Shown here: positions 24,050 to 34,073 of the stretch, in pieces | Position numbering within the stretch: the first letter of the stretch is position 1 | Layout of the letters: each line of letters starts with the position of its first letter | Assembly (NCBI GenBank): GCA_934454125.1 | Contig: CAKSFA010000007.1 | Location: 1 to 64,000, forward strand | DNA from: an uncultured Eubacteriales bacterium | GTDB taxonomy: Bacteria; Bacillota; Clostridia; Oscillospirales; Acutalibacteraceae | Length of the DNA: 64,000 nt | Direction of reading: 5' to 3' | Notes under the pieces: generated by a model | What the model was told of the DNA's origin: nothing | What the model saw: only the letters and a program-made list of their open reading frames with translations | Databases searched by the model: none | Program-made: the position numbers and the translations under genes

Positions 24050-25513
24050 TCAAACCTCTACCCGTTTAATCGGTGAGCTATAAATATCCGGCTCTCCTCT
24101 GCGCAGTCGCTCAGAAATATGCGTCGGATAATTACCGGAAAAACATGCGTCGCAATAGCCGCCGCATTTTCCTTTTACAATCTCCGGCAGGCTTTCCAGG
24201 CTCAAAAAGCCCAGCGAATCCGCCCCCACCAGATCCCGAATCTCTTCCACGGTGTGCTTGCATGCAATCAGCACATCTTTACTGGGAATATCGGTGCCAT
24301 AATAGCACGGCCACAAAAATTCCGGCGAACTGATGCGCAGATGCACCTCTTTTGCGCCAGCCTCTTTGAGCATGCTCACAATGCGCGCACTCGTCGTACC
24401 ACGCACAATCGAGTCATCCAGCATAATCACGCGCTTGCCTGCCACAGCAGAAGAAAGCGCATTGAGCTTAATGCGTACACTTTTCTCCCGTTCAGACTGC
24501 GTTGGCTTAATAAACGTTCTGCCAATATAATTGTTCTTTACAATACCCTTTTCATACGGTATACCAGACTCTTCACTGTACCCAATAGCGGCATCAATAC
24601 CAGATTCCGGCACACCGATCACAATGTCGGCATCCACCGGGTGCTGCCTTGCCAGCAGCCTGCCAGATTCCTTTCTGGCTTCATAAACGCTCACACCGTC
24701 TACTACGCTGTCTGTTCTGGCAAAATAAATATATTCAAAAATACACAGGCTTTTGTTCAAATCCGTTTTTGCATCAATATACCGAATTCCCTGCGGGTCC
24801 ACCACAACCATTTCACCGGGCTGAATATCCTTGATAAACTCCGCACCGCAGCTGTCCAGCGCACACGTCTCCGAGGCAAATACATACGTATTGTCCACCT
24901 TGCCCAGCGTCAACGGCCGAAAGCCGTGTGGGTCACGTAACGCAATAAGCTTCTGCGCACTCATAATCAGCATGCTGTAGCAGCCGCGCAGTTGCGGCAT
25001 TGCGCGCACCACGGCTTCTTCAATCGAGGGCGCCTTCACGCGCTCATTGGCAATCAGATACGCAATGACCTCCGCATCATTCGTTGTCTGAAAAATCGCG
25101 CCCCGATGCGTCAGTTCCTCGCGCAACTCTGAAGAATTGGTCAGGCTGCCGTTAAATGCAATCGCAAAATTACCTTTTGCATACCGCATCACCAGTGGCT
25201 GCGCATTTTCACGTGCTTTTTGCTTTGCCGTCGAGTAGCGCACGTGCGCAATCGCAATCTCGCCCACAAGATCACCAATAATCTTGTCGTTAAACACCTT
25301 GCTGACCAATCCCAAATCCTTCGAATATGAGATCACACCACGATCGCTTACAGCAATACCGCAGCTTTCCTGCCCGCGGTGCTGCAAGGCCAGCAGACCA
25401 TTATAGCATGCATAAGCGGGCGAAAGCGCCCCATCAAACGAATACACGCCAAATACGCCACATTCCTCTCCAAGCGCAAAGTCGTCCTCATCCAAATTCA
25501 GTACAGCGTTCAT
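24050..25513 (-). CDS. purF: Amidophosphoribosyltransferase
   Basis: 487 residues, start MNAVLNLDEDD after AAAGGAAG. The first 17 residues form a propeptide before the nucleophile Cys18 (EECGVFGVYS), as in the Bacillus-type enzyme. The glutaminase domain is followed by the phosphoribosyltransferase loop MLDDSIVRGTTS and 4Fe-4S cluster cysteines (CGGYCDACFSG and upstream Cys). It commits PRPP to purine synthesis. First gene of the operon; other classical pur genes (purC, purL, purM) are absent here. Confidence 0.98.
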   Translation of the reverse strand: MNAVLNLDEDDFALGEECGVFGVYSFDGALSPAYACYNGLLALQHRGQESCGIAVSDRGVISYSKDLGLVSKVFNDKIIGDLVGEIAIAHVRYSTAKQKARENAQPLVMRYAKGNFAIAFNGSLTNSSELREELTHRGAIFQTTNDAEVIAYLIANERVKAPSIEEAVVRAMPQLRGCYSMLIMSAQKLIALRDPHGFRPLTLGKVDNTYVFASETCALDSCGAEFIKDIQPGEMVVVDPQGIRYIDAKTDLNKSLCIFEYIYFARTDSVVDGVSVYEARKESGRLLARQHPVDADIVIGVPESGIDAAIGYSEESGIPYEKGIVKNNYIGRTFIKPTQSEREKSVRIKLNALSSAVAGKRVIMLDDSIVRGTTSARIVSMLKEAGAKEVHLRISSPEFLWPCYYGTDIPSKDVLIACKHTVEEIRDLVGADSLGFLSLESLPEIVKGKCGGYCDACFSGNYPTHISERLRRGEPDIYSSPIKRVEV

Positions 25514-25620
25514 ATACTTCCTTTCACACTCCTGCATTTCTCCAACGGCCTGTCCGGTCAACAAATTTTTCGTTGCGCACCGGTGCAAAAACACCGTTTT
25601 TTCATAAAATAACCACATTT

Positions 25621-25650
25621 ATTCTATTATATTTCCCCGCGTTTTGTCAA
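25621..25650 (-). promoter_or_regulatory. Promoter of the purF operon
   Basis: Minus-strand TTGACA (25645-25650), 18-base spacer, TAGAAT (25621-25626), about 100 bases upstream of purF. I see no purine riboswitch or clear PurBox in the leader. Confidence 0.6.
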
Positions 25651-25844
25651 TATTCCGCCTTGCACAAATCAACACAAATACAATCTCGTATTTTGCTTAT
25701 ACACAAATCACAAAAACGCACCCAAAATTGCAGTTTGATTTTACATTTCTTGCAAAAATCAACGAAAAATATTCCTTTCTCCCGCTAAAATGAAAGTTCA
25801 GAAATAAAACATTGCGTATTTTCATATTTTTTTTGAAATTTTTC

Positions 25845-25873
25845 TTGTAAAAAAATCCTGTATATGGTAAAAT
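25845..25873 (+). promoter_or_regulatory. Promoter of gdhA
   Basis: TTGTAA (25845-25850), 17 bases, TAAAAT (25868-25873), about 33 bases before the gdhA start. Confidence 0.7.
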
Positions 25874-25906
25874 ACAACCGTAAAAACGAGTAGGAGGCGT
25901 CTGATT

Positions 25907-27250
25907 ATGTCCTATGTGCAAGAACAACTGAAAAAGGTCATCGAAAAAAATGCTGACCAAGCAGAGTTTCAACAAACTGTTACAGAGGTGCTCACCTCGC
26001 TTGAAACGGTAATCGAGCAAAACCCCCAATATCAAAAAGCCGGCATCATCGAGCGCATCACCGAGCCGGAGCGCCAAATCATCTTCCGCGTTCCCTGGGT
26101 TGATGACAACGGCAACGTGCAGGTCAACCGCGGCTTCCGCGTGCAGTTCAACAGCGCTATCGGTCCCTATAAAGGCGGCCTGCGCTTTCACCCGTCGGTC
26201 AATTTGAGCATCATCAAATTCCTGGGTTTTGAGCAAATTTTCAAAAATGCACTTACCGGTCTGCCCATCGGCGGCGGCAAGGGCGGCTCTGACTTCGATC
26301 CCCGCGGCCGCTCAGACCGCGAGATCATGGCTTTTTGCCAAAGCTTTATGACAGAGCTTTGCCGTCACATCGGTCCCAATGTTGACGTTCCAGCTGGCGA
26401 TATCGGCGTCGGTGCCCGCGAGATTGGTTACCTGTTCGGCCAATACAAACGCATCAAAGGCAATTTTGAAAACGGCGTGCTCACCGGCAAAGGCCTTTCC
26501 TACGGCGGTAGCATCCTCCGTCCGGAAGCCACCGGCTATGGTGCCGTGTATTTCTGCAATGAGGTGCTCAAGGCCAACAACGATTCCATTCAAGGCAAAA
26601 CGTTTGCACTGTCCGGTTTTGGCAACGTTGCCTGGGGCGCAGCCAAAAAAATCGCAGAACTTGGTGGCAAAGCCGTCACCATCTCCGGTCCCGACGGCTA
26701 CATTTATGACAAAGACGGCATCACTGGCGAAAAAGTCGATTATATGCTGCAAATGCGTGCTTCCGGCCGCGACAAAGTGCAGGATTATGCTGATCAGTTC
26801 GGTGTCCCCTTCTTTGCCGGAGAAAAACCGTGGAGTGTCAAGGCAGATATCATCATGCCGTGCGCCACACAAAACGAGATCGGCATGAAAGAAGCAGAGC
26901 AAATCGTTGCCAACGGCGTAAAATATTACATCGAAGTCTCCAATATGCCCACCACCAACGAGGCAATGGAGTACCTGCAGTCCAAACAGCTGATCATCGC
27001 TCCCAGCAAAGCTGTGAATGCCGGCGGCGTTGCTGTTTCCGCGCTCGAAATGTCGCAAAACAGCATGCGTCTCTCCTGGTCGGCACAAGAGGTTGACGAA
27101 CGACTCAAGACTATCATGGTCAACATCTTCGATCAATGCGCCAATGCAGCCAAAACCTACTGCAAAAATCCAAACAACTACGTTGCCGGCGCAAACATTG
27201 CAGGCTTCCTCAAGGTTGCCGATGCAATGCTGGCACAGGGCGTAATCTGA
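25907..27250 (+). CDS. gdhA: Glutamate dehydrogenase, NADP-type
   Basis: 447 residues, the hexameric small GDH family. Substrate motifs are YKGGLRFHPSVN and PIGGGKGGSDFDPRGRSDREIM; a C-terminal Rossmann fold with ALSGFGNVAWGAA follows. It aminates 2-oxoglutarate with ammonia, linking nitrogen assimilation to the glutamine-using enzymes encoded leftward. Length and sequence suggest the biosynthetic NADP form, though coenzyme choice is not proven. TAGGAGGCG site upstream, terminator downstream: a single-gene transcript. Confidence 0.97.
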   Translation: MSYVQEQLKKVIEKNADQAEFQQTVTEVLTSLETVIEQNPQYQKAGIIERITEPERQIIFRVPWVDDNGNVQVNRGFRVQFNSAIGPYKGGLRFHPSVNLSIIKFLGFEQIFKNALTGLPIGGGKGGSDFDPRGRSDREIMAFCQSFMTELCRHIGPNVDVPAGDIGVGAREIGYLFGQYKRIKGNFENGVLTGKGLSYGGSILRPEATGYGAVYFCNEVLKANNDSIQGKTFALSGFGNVAWGAAKKIAELGGKAVTISGPDGYIYDKDGITGEKVDYMLQMRASGRDKVQDYADQFGVPFFAGEKPWSVKADIIMPCATQNEIGMKEAEQIVANGVKYYIEVSNMPTTNEAMEYLQSKQLIIAPSKAVNAGGVAVSALEMSQNSMRLSWSAQEVDERLKTIMVNIFDQCANAAKTYCKNPNNYVAGANIAGFLKVADAMLAQGVI

Positions 27251-27271
27251 TTTTTATCATTCTGCATACCA

Positions 27272-27303
27272 AAACAGCCACCGAAAAAATCGGTGGCTGT
27301 TTC
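27272..27303 (+). terminator. Terminator of gdhA
   Basis: Perfect stem AAACAGCCACCGA/TCGGTGGCTGTTT with an A-rich loop, followed by a short T stretch. Confidence 0.8.
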
Positions 27304-27477
27304 CATTATATGCAAACGTCTCCGTGCAAATCTGCCCATTTACCTAAACCGCTCCCTCTTGGTTCACCAATTCCTCCACCCTGCCTCTCCTTATCATGCG
27401 CCTTTATAGTTGCAAACTGTTTCACTCCATCGCCATCATATTTTCTCAACAACTCTCAGCAAGAAAATTTCTATTTA

Positions 27478-27517
27478 AAAAAGCCTTTTCCAAACAATCG
27501 GAAAAAGGCTTTTTTCT
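27478..27517 (-). terminator. Terminator of the YfhO-type gene
   Basis: AAAAAAGCCTTTTCC and GGAAAAAGGCTTTTTT form a strong stem just after the leftward stop codon. The preceding 170 bases are C/T-rich with no gene seen. Confidence 0.85.
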
Positions 27518-27525
27518 AATCATTT

Positions 27526-30204
27526 TTATAAAAACAGATAAATCGCAACCGGCGCAATATACACCGCCAGCAGCACAGCACCAAATAAAACGGCCAGCGC
27601 CGAGCCTGCAATCACTTCCACAAATCGCAGATAGCAATAGCCGCCACGCCTGAGCAGCCATACCAATCCAGCGCCAAGCAGCACGCCTGCGGCAGTCAAT
27701 GCCGCGCCTGTTGCAAACCCGTCCGGCACATAGCTTACCGTTACAACATTTTCTCCGTCTTGCAGCTTAACTGCCATAAACGCATCAAACACTGTGTAGA
27801 TTTCTGCCTTCTGACCGTTCACCCAGGCAGAAAAACCTTTGGCATATCCCACCGGCAAAAACAAATATTGCTCATCTCCGCTTGCCTGCACCGTGCCAGT
27901 CAATGTATTGCCCTGCCGCTGCAATTGCACAGCGCCGCTTTGTTGCCCGGCAAATTGCCTGAGCACCTCCTGCTTGATGCCCACCACACCCAGCGATTTT
28001 GCCACCACGCTTTTGCGCACCTGAGCCCGCACCACCACGGTCTCGTCGGTAAAGGTACCCAGTTCCAACAGTCCATTGCTGCTCTGCGACGGGTACAAAT
28101 TCTGTACCGTTCTGCCATTTACAGCAATATCAAATGTGCCATTAATCGGTTCAGTCAATTTATTCGAAAGCGCATCAAAGCAGTCAAAATACAGCGTCTG
28201 CGTTCCCTGCACCGTCACGGTATACAACAAATATCCGGCGTCCGTACCAATTTTTCGCTGCAAAGTATATCGCCCATTTTCATGCGCATACTCCACGTTC
28301 ACAACAGTCGAAGGCTGATATTCCACCGCAACCTGCTCCTGCGTGCCATAAAGCGTCTGAAAAATCTGATTCTGCACATCCGCCCTGGTCGTATCGGGCA
28401 AGTTTGCTGCCTGTGCAATTTCATCTGTCGCAAACACCATACCAAAACCGGCTTCCGGCACATGCTCCACAATGCTGAACCAGTCATTCTGATACACAGC
28501 CTCCAGCCCTCTGCCCAGCTCCGTATTGCGCACAATGCGGTAGCGATTCGCCAGCAGACAATCCGTCAGCGTCGTTCCGCCGTGAGATCCCACCTCCATC
28601 CAATACGAAGAATACCCCAGCTTTTTCATGGCATACAAATATCCTTCATTCGTCAAAGAGGTATAGTGGCTCAACGAACCATACCCCAGCGCACCTACCA
28701 GATTCACATCAAAATATTTCCGCTGCATTTTCACGCGATACAGCCCTTCCTGCGAAAGTCTCCCCTGCAGATCCAACACTGCCGCATCACTCTCTGTCGA
28801 GCGCGCCGCCGATCCGAAATAAACGCTCCCGCAAAACAATACCTGCACCACAGTGATCAAGCAAAAAAACACACTGACTACGCGCTTTGGCAATACTTTC
28901 AAATATCGCAACAAAAATAGAAAAAAGCAAAACACAGCCACCGCTAGCGCAAACAACAATTGCGTACCCAGCGAAGCAAACGAACCATGTAGTGTTTTGG
29001 TATACGTTGCTAGTGTATCCCATTCTCCAACCAACAGCGCTATTCCCGTGCCAATCACCGCCAGCAGCCCAGCGCCAAGGCCGCCCCAAAGGCCAACCCT
29101 GCCACCTGTCGTAAGCACCTGCCCATCTCCCTGCATCGCAAAACAGTTGAGCATGCTGCCCAGTAGCGCCAGCCCCAAAAATACAATCATATATCCATAC
29201 CGCATCGGAAACGCTTGATAACTGCCGGTATGCCACATCTTGTTCACCGGCTCCAAAAATACCGGAATCAACAGCAATCCCAGCAAAATCCCGACCGCGC
29301 GTCCTTCACGGCTCCTGTATCCCTTGCAGATCCAATACATGGGCAGGCCTGCCAGCAGCGCTGCTGTACACAGCAACACCGGCAGCGTCGTCTGCAATTC
29401 CGTCACCAAACTACCTGAAGTCAAATTCTGCAACAGCCCGCCACCTCTGGCAGACGACAAAAACTCCAACAATGCCGGCAGCCACACAACACCGGTGGTC
29501 AGCAGCGTAACCAAAGTCGACACTCCAAACAGACAAATCACACGTCTGCGCTGCTCCCGTTCTATGCACAGCCAGGTATAAACCCCAATGGCCAAAATCA
29601 AAAACAGCGCAACCATATAGCTCAAATAAAACTGCACTGTGATCATCGCCGTCAACACGGCAATATACGGCCACACCTGCCCCCGTTCTATCAAACGATA
29701 CATCGCCAGTAGCAACAGCGGGAATAGATACATCATATCCAGCCACACAACATTCTGAAAATACATCATCGTATAGCCGCAAAACGCGTACAAAACCGAA
29801 AGCGCAAGATTTTGCATCAACGGCAGCGCCGCAAATCGACTGCGAAAAAATACGCTTGCCGTTCCAGCGCAAATCATTACCTTCAACAGCACAAGCAGAT
29901 TGGCAAATAAAAAGATTTGTTCTACCGGTACAAACACCACCAAAAAGCTCAACGGGCTTGATAAAAAGAAGAGAAAAACGCCCCAAAAATCCATGCCACC
30001 GGCATTTGCCAGGTTCAAAAACAAATCCGCCTGCCCGGCCAAAATTTGCTTCAAATCCAACAGCAATGGCACCACCTGCTGGTTCATGTCACACCAGGAA
30101 AGCGTGTTCCCCGCAAATGGAAATAATTGAAAAATCGCAAATACCAACAGACAAAGTCCACCTGCTGCCAGCACTGCCCACCAGCACTGCCGGTATGTTT
30201 TCAT
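27526..30204 (-). CDS. YfhO-family multi-pass membrane protein
   Basis: 892 residues with about a dozen hydrophobic segments across the first 460 residues, a large extracytoplasmic domain (about 480-830) and two or more C-terminal helices. The N-terminal layout (WCDMNQQVVPLLLDLKQILAG, FSSPLSFL-type loop) fits the YfhO family of GT-C-like putative sugar transferases, which in Bacillus are linked to lipoteichoic acid glycosylation. The donor and acceptor here are unknown. Stands alone between its own terminator and a 490-base gap. Confidence 0.85.
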   Translation of the reverse strand: MKTYRQCWWAVLAAGGLCLLVFAIFQLFPFAGNTLSWCDMNQQVVPLLLDLKQILAGQADLFLNLANAGGMDFWGVFLFFLSSPLSFLVVFVPVEQIFLFANLLVLLKVMICAGTASVFFRSRFAALPLMQNLALSVLYAFCGYTMMYFQNVVWLDMMYLFPLLLLAMYRLIERGQVWPYIAVLTAMITVQFYLSYMVALFLILAIGVYTWLCIEREQRRRVICLFGVSTLVTLLTTGVVWLPALLEFLSSARGGGLLQNLTSGSLVTELQTTLPVLLCTAALLAGLPMYWICKGYRSREGRAVGILLGLLLIPVFLEPVNKMWHTGSYQAFPMRYGYMIVFLGLALLGSMLNCFAMQGDGQVLTTGGRVGLWGGLGAGLLAVIGTGIALLVGEWDTLATYTKTLHGSFASLGTQLLFALAVAVFCFFLFLLRYLKVLPKRVVSVFFCLITVVQVLFCGSVYFGSAARSTESDAAVLDLQGRLSQEGLYRVKMQRKYFDVNLVGALGYGSLSHYTSLTNEGYLYAMKKLGYSSYWMEVGSHGGTTLTDCLLANRYRIVRNTELGRGLEAVYQNDWFSIVEHVPEAGFGMVFATDEIAQAANLPDTTRADVQNQIFQTLYGTQEQVAVEYQPSTVVNVEYAHENGRYTLQRKIGTDAGYLLYTVTVQGTQTLYFDCFDALSNKLTEPINGTFDIAVNGRTVQNLYPSQSSNGLLELGTFTDETVVVRAQVRKSVVAKSLGVVGIKQEVLRQFAGQQSGAVQLQRQGNTLTGTVQASGDEQYLFLPVGYAKGFSAWVNGQKAEIYTVFDAFMAVKLQDGENVVTVSYVPDGFATGAALTAAGVLLGAGLVWLLRRGGYCYLRFVEVIAGSALAVLFGAVLLAVYIAPVAIYLFL

Positions 30205-30611
30205 AGTCTCACCTCAAAAAATCATGCACACGTTTTCCAAAAATATCATGTCTTTATTCGAACCACAGTGCAAAATTATCCCCGCCACACAATTTCATGT
30301 TATGAATCCAATATGCACAACAATCTATTTTCCGGCAAGCTCATCTGGCACACACAAATCCCATCATGGCGCAAAGCAGAATCATCCCAAAACGCACCAT
30401 ACAAAATTGGTATATGCCAAACCATCGTTCCATTCTGATTTCATAATAAAAATTACATTTCGAATCCATATCAAGTTTCCCAAAAATCACAACTCAATTT
30501 TCAAGGGTTTAAATGTAACTTTTATAGAAAAAATCACCGAAATATTCAATTGATTTTTAAATCACAGTGCCGTACGCAAAGCAAACTCAAAAGAATTGGG
30601 TGCAAAAAAAT
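30205..30611. other. Intergenic gap upstream of the YfhO-type gene
   Basis: A/T-rich with no gene having a ribosome binding site. It presumably carries the leftward promoter of the YfhO-type gene, but I could not pick a convincing -35/-10 pair. Confidence 0.4.
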
Positions 30612-30687
30612 GGTCGCCAAAACGGGGTTTTTGGTCGCGAAACGGCACTTTATGGTCGCTAAATGTCACTTTCGGTCGTCTGTACGC
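30612..30687. repeat. Tandem 21-bp repeat array (GGTCGC family)
   Basis: Units start at 30612, 30633, 30654 and 30674 with period 21, 21, 20. The unit is roughly GGTCGC-n-AAA-n-GGCACTTT; the fourth is partial. The array lies eight bases after the tyrS stop codon. The same unit recurs at 47245-47286 after tsf. Confidence 0.8.
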
Positions 30688-30694
30688 CGTCTTT

Positions 30695-31921
30695 TCATTT
30701 TAAAATTACCTTGTGAAATACTTTCTTTCCCTTTTTGATCAGCAGCGATCCCTGCGCAAAATCAGCCGGCGTAAAGCACTTTGTCGTGTCTGTAATTTTC
30801 ACATCATTTACCGAAACACCGCCCTGTTCCACTAGTCTCCGTCCCTCACTCCGAGACGACGCAAGACCCGCTTTTAGCAGCATATCCAATAAGCTCAGTT
30901 TCTCTTCGGTAAAGTCCTCCGCCATAATTTCCGTTGCCGGCATATTTTCCGTATCAGCACCGCTGCCAAACAGAGCTCTTGCGCCCTGCTGAGCCCGCTC
31001 AGCCTCTTCCTGACCGTGTATCAAGCGCGTTACTTCAAAAGCCAGAACTTCTTTCACTGCATTGAGTTCACTACCCTCTTTTTTGGCATACTCATTGATC
31101 TGTTCCATCGGTAAAAAAGTCAGTATTTTCAAGCATTTAATTACATCCGCATCGTCCACATTCCGCCAGTATTGATAGAAATCAAACGGGCTGGTTTTCT
31201 CAGGATTCAGCCATACTGCGCCTTTTTCCGTCTTACCCATTTTTTTGCCTTCACTGGTGGTCAGCAGCGTAAAGGTCATACCATATACCTCTTTTTGATC
31301 CGAGCGCCGCACCAGCTCCACACCGCCAATGATATTGCTCCATTGATCATCGCCTCCAAGCTGCATTTTGCAGTCATATCGGCGGTTCAGCTCCAGAAAA
31401 TCATAACTTTGCATTAGCATATAATTCAGCTCAAAAAACGATAAACCACGCTCCAAACGCTGTTTATAACACTCAAATGACAGCATACGGTTCACCGAAA
31501 AATGAACACCCACCTCACGCAAAAACTGCACATAATTCAATTCCAGCAACCAATCTGCATTGTTTGCCATAATCGCCTTACCATCTGAAAAATCAATCAA
31601 ACGAGACATCTGCTTTTGAAAACACGCAATATTATGGTCAATTTCCTCTTTAGTTAGCATTTTGCGCATCTCCGTTTTACCCGAAGGGTCACCCACCATA
31701 CCAGTGCCGCCGCCAAACAATGCAATGGGTACATGTCCTGCCTTTTGCAGATGGGCCATCACCATAATCTGCACAAAATGCCCTACGTGCAGGCTGTCTG
31801 CCGTTGGGTCAAAACCAATGTAAAACGTTACTTTTCCATCGTTGAGCAACGCTTTAATTTTATCCTCATTTGTTGTTTGGGCAATCAGGCCCCGCTCCTG
31901 TAATTGGTCAAAAACTCCCAT
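30695..31921 (-). CDS. tyrS: Tyrosine--tRNA ligase
   Basis: 408 residues, class I synthetase. The HIGH-like motif is SLHVGHF near residue 45 and the KMSKS-like loop is KMGKTEKGAV. A C-terminal S4 RNA-binding domain (SRSEGRRLVEQGGVSVND) completes the normal architecture. ATG 31921 is used because GGAGG directly overlaps the alternative TTG at 31933. Last gene of the ten-gene leftward operon, 13 bases after recN; no T-box precedes it. Confidence 0.98.
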   Translation of the reverse strand: MGVFDQLQERGLIAQTTNEDKIKALLNDGKVTFYIGFDPTADSLHVGHFVQIMVMAHLQKAGHVPIALFGGGTGMVGDPSGKTEMRKMLTKEEIDHNIACFQKQMSRLIDFSDGKAIMANNADWLLELNYVQFLREVGVHFSVNRMLSFECYKQRLERGLSFFELNYMLMQSYDFLELNRRYDCKMQLGGDDQWSNIIGGVELVRRSDQKEVYGMTFTLLTTSEGKKMGKTEKGAVWLNPEKTSPFDFYQYWRNVDDADVIKCLKILTFLPMEQINEYAKKEGSELNAVKEVLAFEVTRLIHGQEEAERAQQGARALFGSGADTENMPATEIMAEDFTEEKLSLLDMLLKAGLASSRSEGRRLVEQGGVSVNDVKITDTTKCFTPADFAQGSLLIKKGKKVFHKVILK

Positions 31922-31934
31922 AATAACCTCCAAA

Positions 31935-33614
31935 TCATTCCGTTAAATGTTTTGCACTGTTTAACATTTCCTGCGCATTTTGTAGCAGCAGTGGTGTAAT
32001 GTTCTCTCCGCCAATCATTCGGGCAATTGCATTTATGCGGCCTGTTCTGTCCAGCGGTTGTATTTCCGTATATGTTTTGCCCTGTCGCACCTGCTTTTGT
32101 ATCAAAAGGTGATAATCTGCCAGGCACGCAATTTGCGGCGAATGTGTAATACAGATTACCTGCGCATTTTCTGCCACCTGATGCAGCTTTTGACCCACTT
32201 TTTGCGCTGCGCTACCGCTGATTCCTGTGTCCACTTCGTCAAACACCATAGTGCGCAGTTCATCATGTACACAAAGCACAGTCTGCATCGCCAACATAAT
32301 GCGCGAAAGTTCTCCACCCGATGCAATTTTTGTCAGCGGCTTTGGCGCTTCCCCCGGGTTTACCGAGATTAAAAACTGTAATTTATCGCAACCGGTCTGG
32401 TTCAATGGCACACGCTTCTGATCAGAATAAAATACAATACCTGGCATATTCAAAAACTGCAGCTCCCGCTTCACTTTCTCAGTAAATTGCTCTGCAGCTT
32501 GTCTGCGTTTTTCTGAAAGTACTTTGGCAAGTTCCACCGCACGGGCTTTGAGTTTTTCATATTGTTCGTTCAGCGCCAGCAGTGCTTCCTCTGAATGTGT
32601 GATAGATGCCAGCTTTGTTTTACAAGCTTCCAAATAATCCAGCATCTCTTGCGTCGTTTGTCCATACTTAATCGACAACCGATACAGCAAGTCCAATCGC
32701 TCCTCTGCCAATGCCTGTTCAGATGAATCAAAGACGATTTCCTCCTGCTGCTCCCGCAATGCCTGACTAATATCCTCCAGACTATAAGTACTTTCCAACA
32801 AGCGTTGTATCACTGGCTCCAACGTCGGCAGATGCTCTGTGCAATCCTGCAAAGTGTCTGCTGCAGTTTGCAGCGCACTGAGCACACCGTTTTGCTCTTC
32901 GTTTCCATCCAGTGTATTTTTCGCAAGCGCAAGTGCTGCAGAAATCCTTTCCGCATGCTGCATTGCATGCTTGCGCTCAGTCAACAGCTCTTTTTCATTT
33001 TCATGCAAATTTGCCGATTCCAACTCTGTGATCTGATAAGTCAATAAATCAATCTGTCGCAATTTTTCTGCTTCATCAGTTGCATGCAGTCCAATTTGTT
33101 CCTGCACACGCTTTAACTCCCGATATACCGCAGAATATTCCTGCACCTGCTCCTGCAAGCCACCCAAGCGATCAATGTATTGCATATGCAACTCTGGTGA
33201 AAGCAAATGATAGCTCTCATGTTGCCCATGTATGTTCATCAGTGTTTTTCCCAACTCTTTGAGTACCGAAACAGTCGTCGGCCGACCATTGATGCGGCAA
33301 GTGCTTTTTCCCTCTGCCGAAATTGTTCTCTGTACCAAAACTGTACCGTCATCCTCCGGAGCAAACCCCAACTCCTGTAATTTAGTAAGCGTTGGTTCGG
33401 TCAAATCGGTAAATAATCCGCTTACAAACGCGTTTTGCGTGCCGCTGCGCACCAAATCCTTTGAGGTCCGTTCCCCTAAAATTCCGTGTATCGAATCAAT
33501 TAAAATCGATTTACCGGCACCGGTTTCTCCGGTTAACACATTTAGTCCCAATTCAAATTCCACGGTAGCCTTTTCAATTACCGCAACATTTTCGATATAC
33601 AATTGTAACAGCAC
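31935..33614 (-). CDS. recN: DNA repair protein RecN
   Basis: 559 residues, SMC-like. An N-terminal Walker A (GETGAGKSILIDSI) is followed by two long coiled-coil arms (about 160-370) and a C-terminal Walker B/D-loop (VFDEVDTGISG). It acts early in double-strand break repair. GTG 33614 gives MLLQLYIENVAVIEKA, the standard start, five bases after TAGGTGA; the GTG three codons earlier is less likely. Ten bases downstream of argR. Confidence 0.97.
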   Translation of the reverse strand: MLLQLYIENVAVIEKATVEFELGLNVLTGETGAGKSILIDSIHGILGERTSKDLVRSGTQNAFVSGLFTDLTEPTLTKLQELGFAPEDDGTVLVQRTISAEGKSTCRINGRPTTVSVLKELGKTLMNIHGQHESYHLLSPELHMQYIDRLGGLQEQVQEYSAVYRELKRVQEQIGLHATDEAEKLRQIDLLTYQITELESANLHENEKELLTERKHAMQHAERISAALALAKNTLDGNEEQNGVLSALQTAADTLQDCTEHLPTLEPVIQRLLESTYSLEDISQALREQQEEIVFDSSEQALAEERLDLLYRLSIKYGQTTQEMLDYLEACKTKLASITHSEEALLALNEQYEKLKARAVELAKVLSEKRRQAAEQFTEKVKRELQFLNMPGIVFYSDQKRVPLNQTGCDKLQFLISVNPGEAPKPLTKIASGGELSRIMLAMQTVLCVHDELRTMVFDEVDTGISGSAAQKVGQKLHQVAENAQVICITHSPQIACLADYHLLIQKQVRQGKTYTEIQPLDRTGRINAIARMIGGENITPLLLQNAQEMLNSAKHLTE

Positions 33615-33623
33615 TGCAATCAC

Positions 33624-34073
33624 CTACCCGCGCGTCATATTTTTCAGTGTAACAGTTACACTGTTTGCCGCCGCAACATCTTTGCATAAAATAAAAATCG
33701 TATCATCACCGGCCAATGTTCCCACTACACCGGCAAGACACAGTCCCTCCAGCGCAACACAAACAGCCTGCGCCATTCCAGGCATGCATTTTACAGCGAT
33801 CATATTCATTGCTGGCTCAATCTCCTCAATGGCATTGACAAACAATCCATCCAGCGGCGGCACTCCTTTACTAACCGTTTTTTCTGCAGTATAGCGATAT
33901 CGCCCCATGTCATCAGCAGTTTTTACCAGTCTCAGCTCCTTAATATCACGTGAAACCGTGGCCTGTGTTACGGCAAAACCAGCTTGCTGCAGGCATTTTA
34001 GCAACTCTTCCTGTGTTTCCACATCAGTCTGCTTGATAATCTCCAGCAGTTTTGCATGACGCCTCGCTTTCAT
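33624..34073 (-). CDS. argR: Arginine repressor (ArgR/AhrC family)
   Basis: 149 residues. The N-terminal winged helix (MKARRHAKLLEIIKQ... VTQATVSRDIKELRLVK) and the C-terminal arginine-binding trimerisation domain (GTLAGDDTIFILC) are intact. It controls arginine metabolism genes, none of which lie here. The start follows AAAGGAG by eight bases and lies inside the last 50 bases of nadK. Confidence 0.96.
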   Translation of the reverse strand: MKARRHAKLLEIIKQTDVETQEELLKCLQQAGFAVTQATVSRDIKELRLVKTADDMGRYRYTAEKTVSKGVPPLDGLFVNAIEEIEPAMNMIAVKCMPGMAQAVCVALEGLCLAGVVGTLAGDDTIFILCKDVAAANSVTVTLKNMTRG

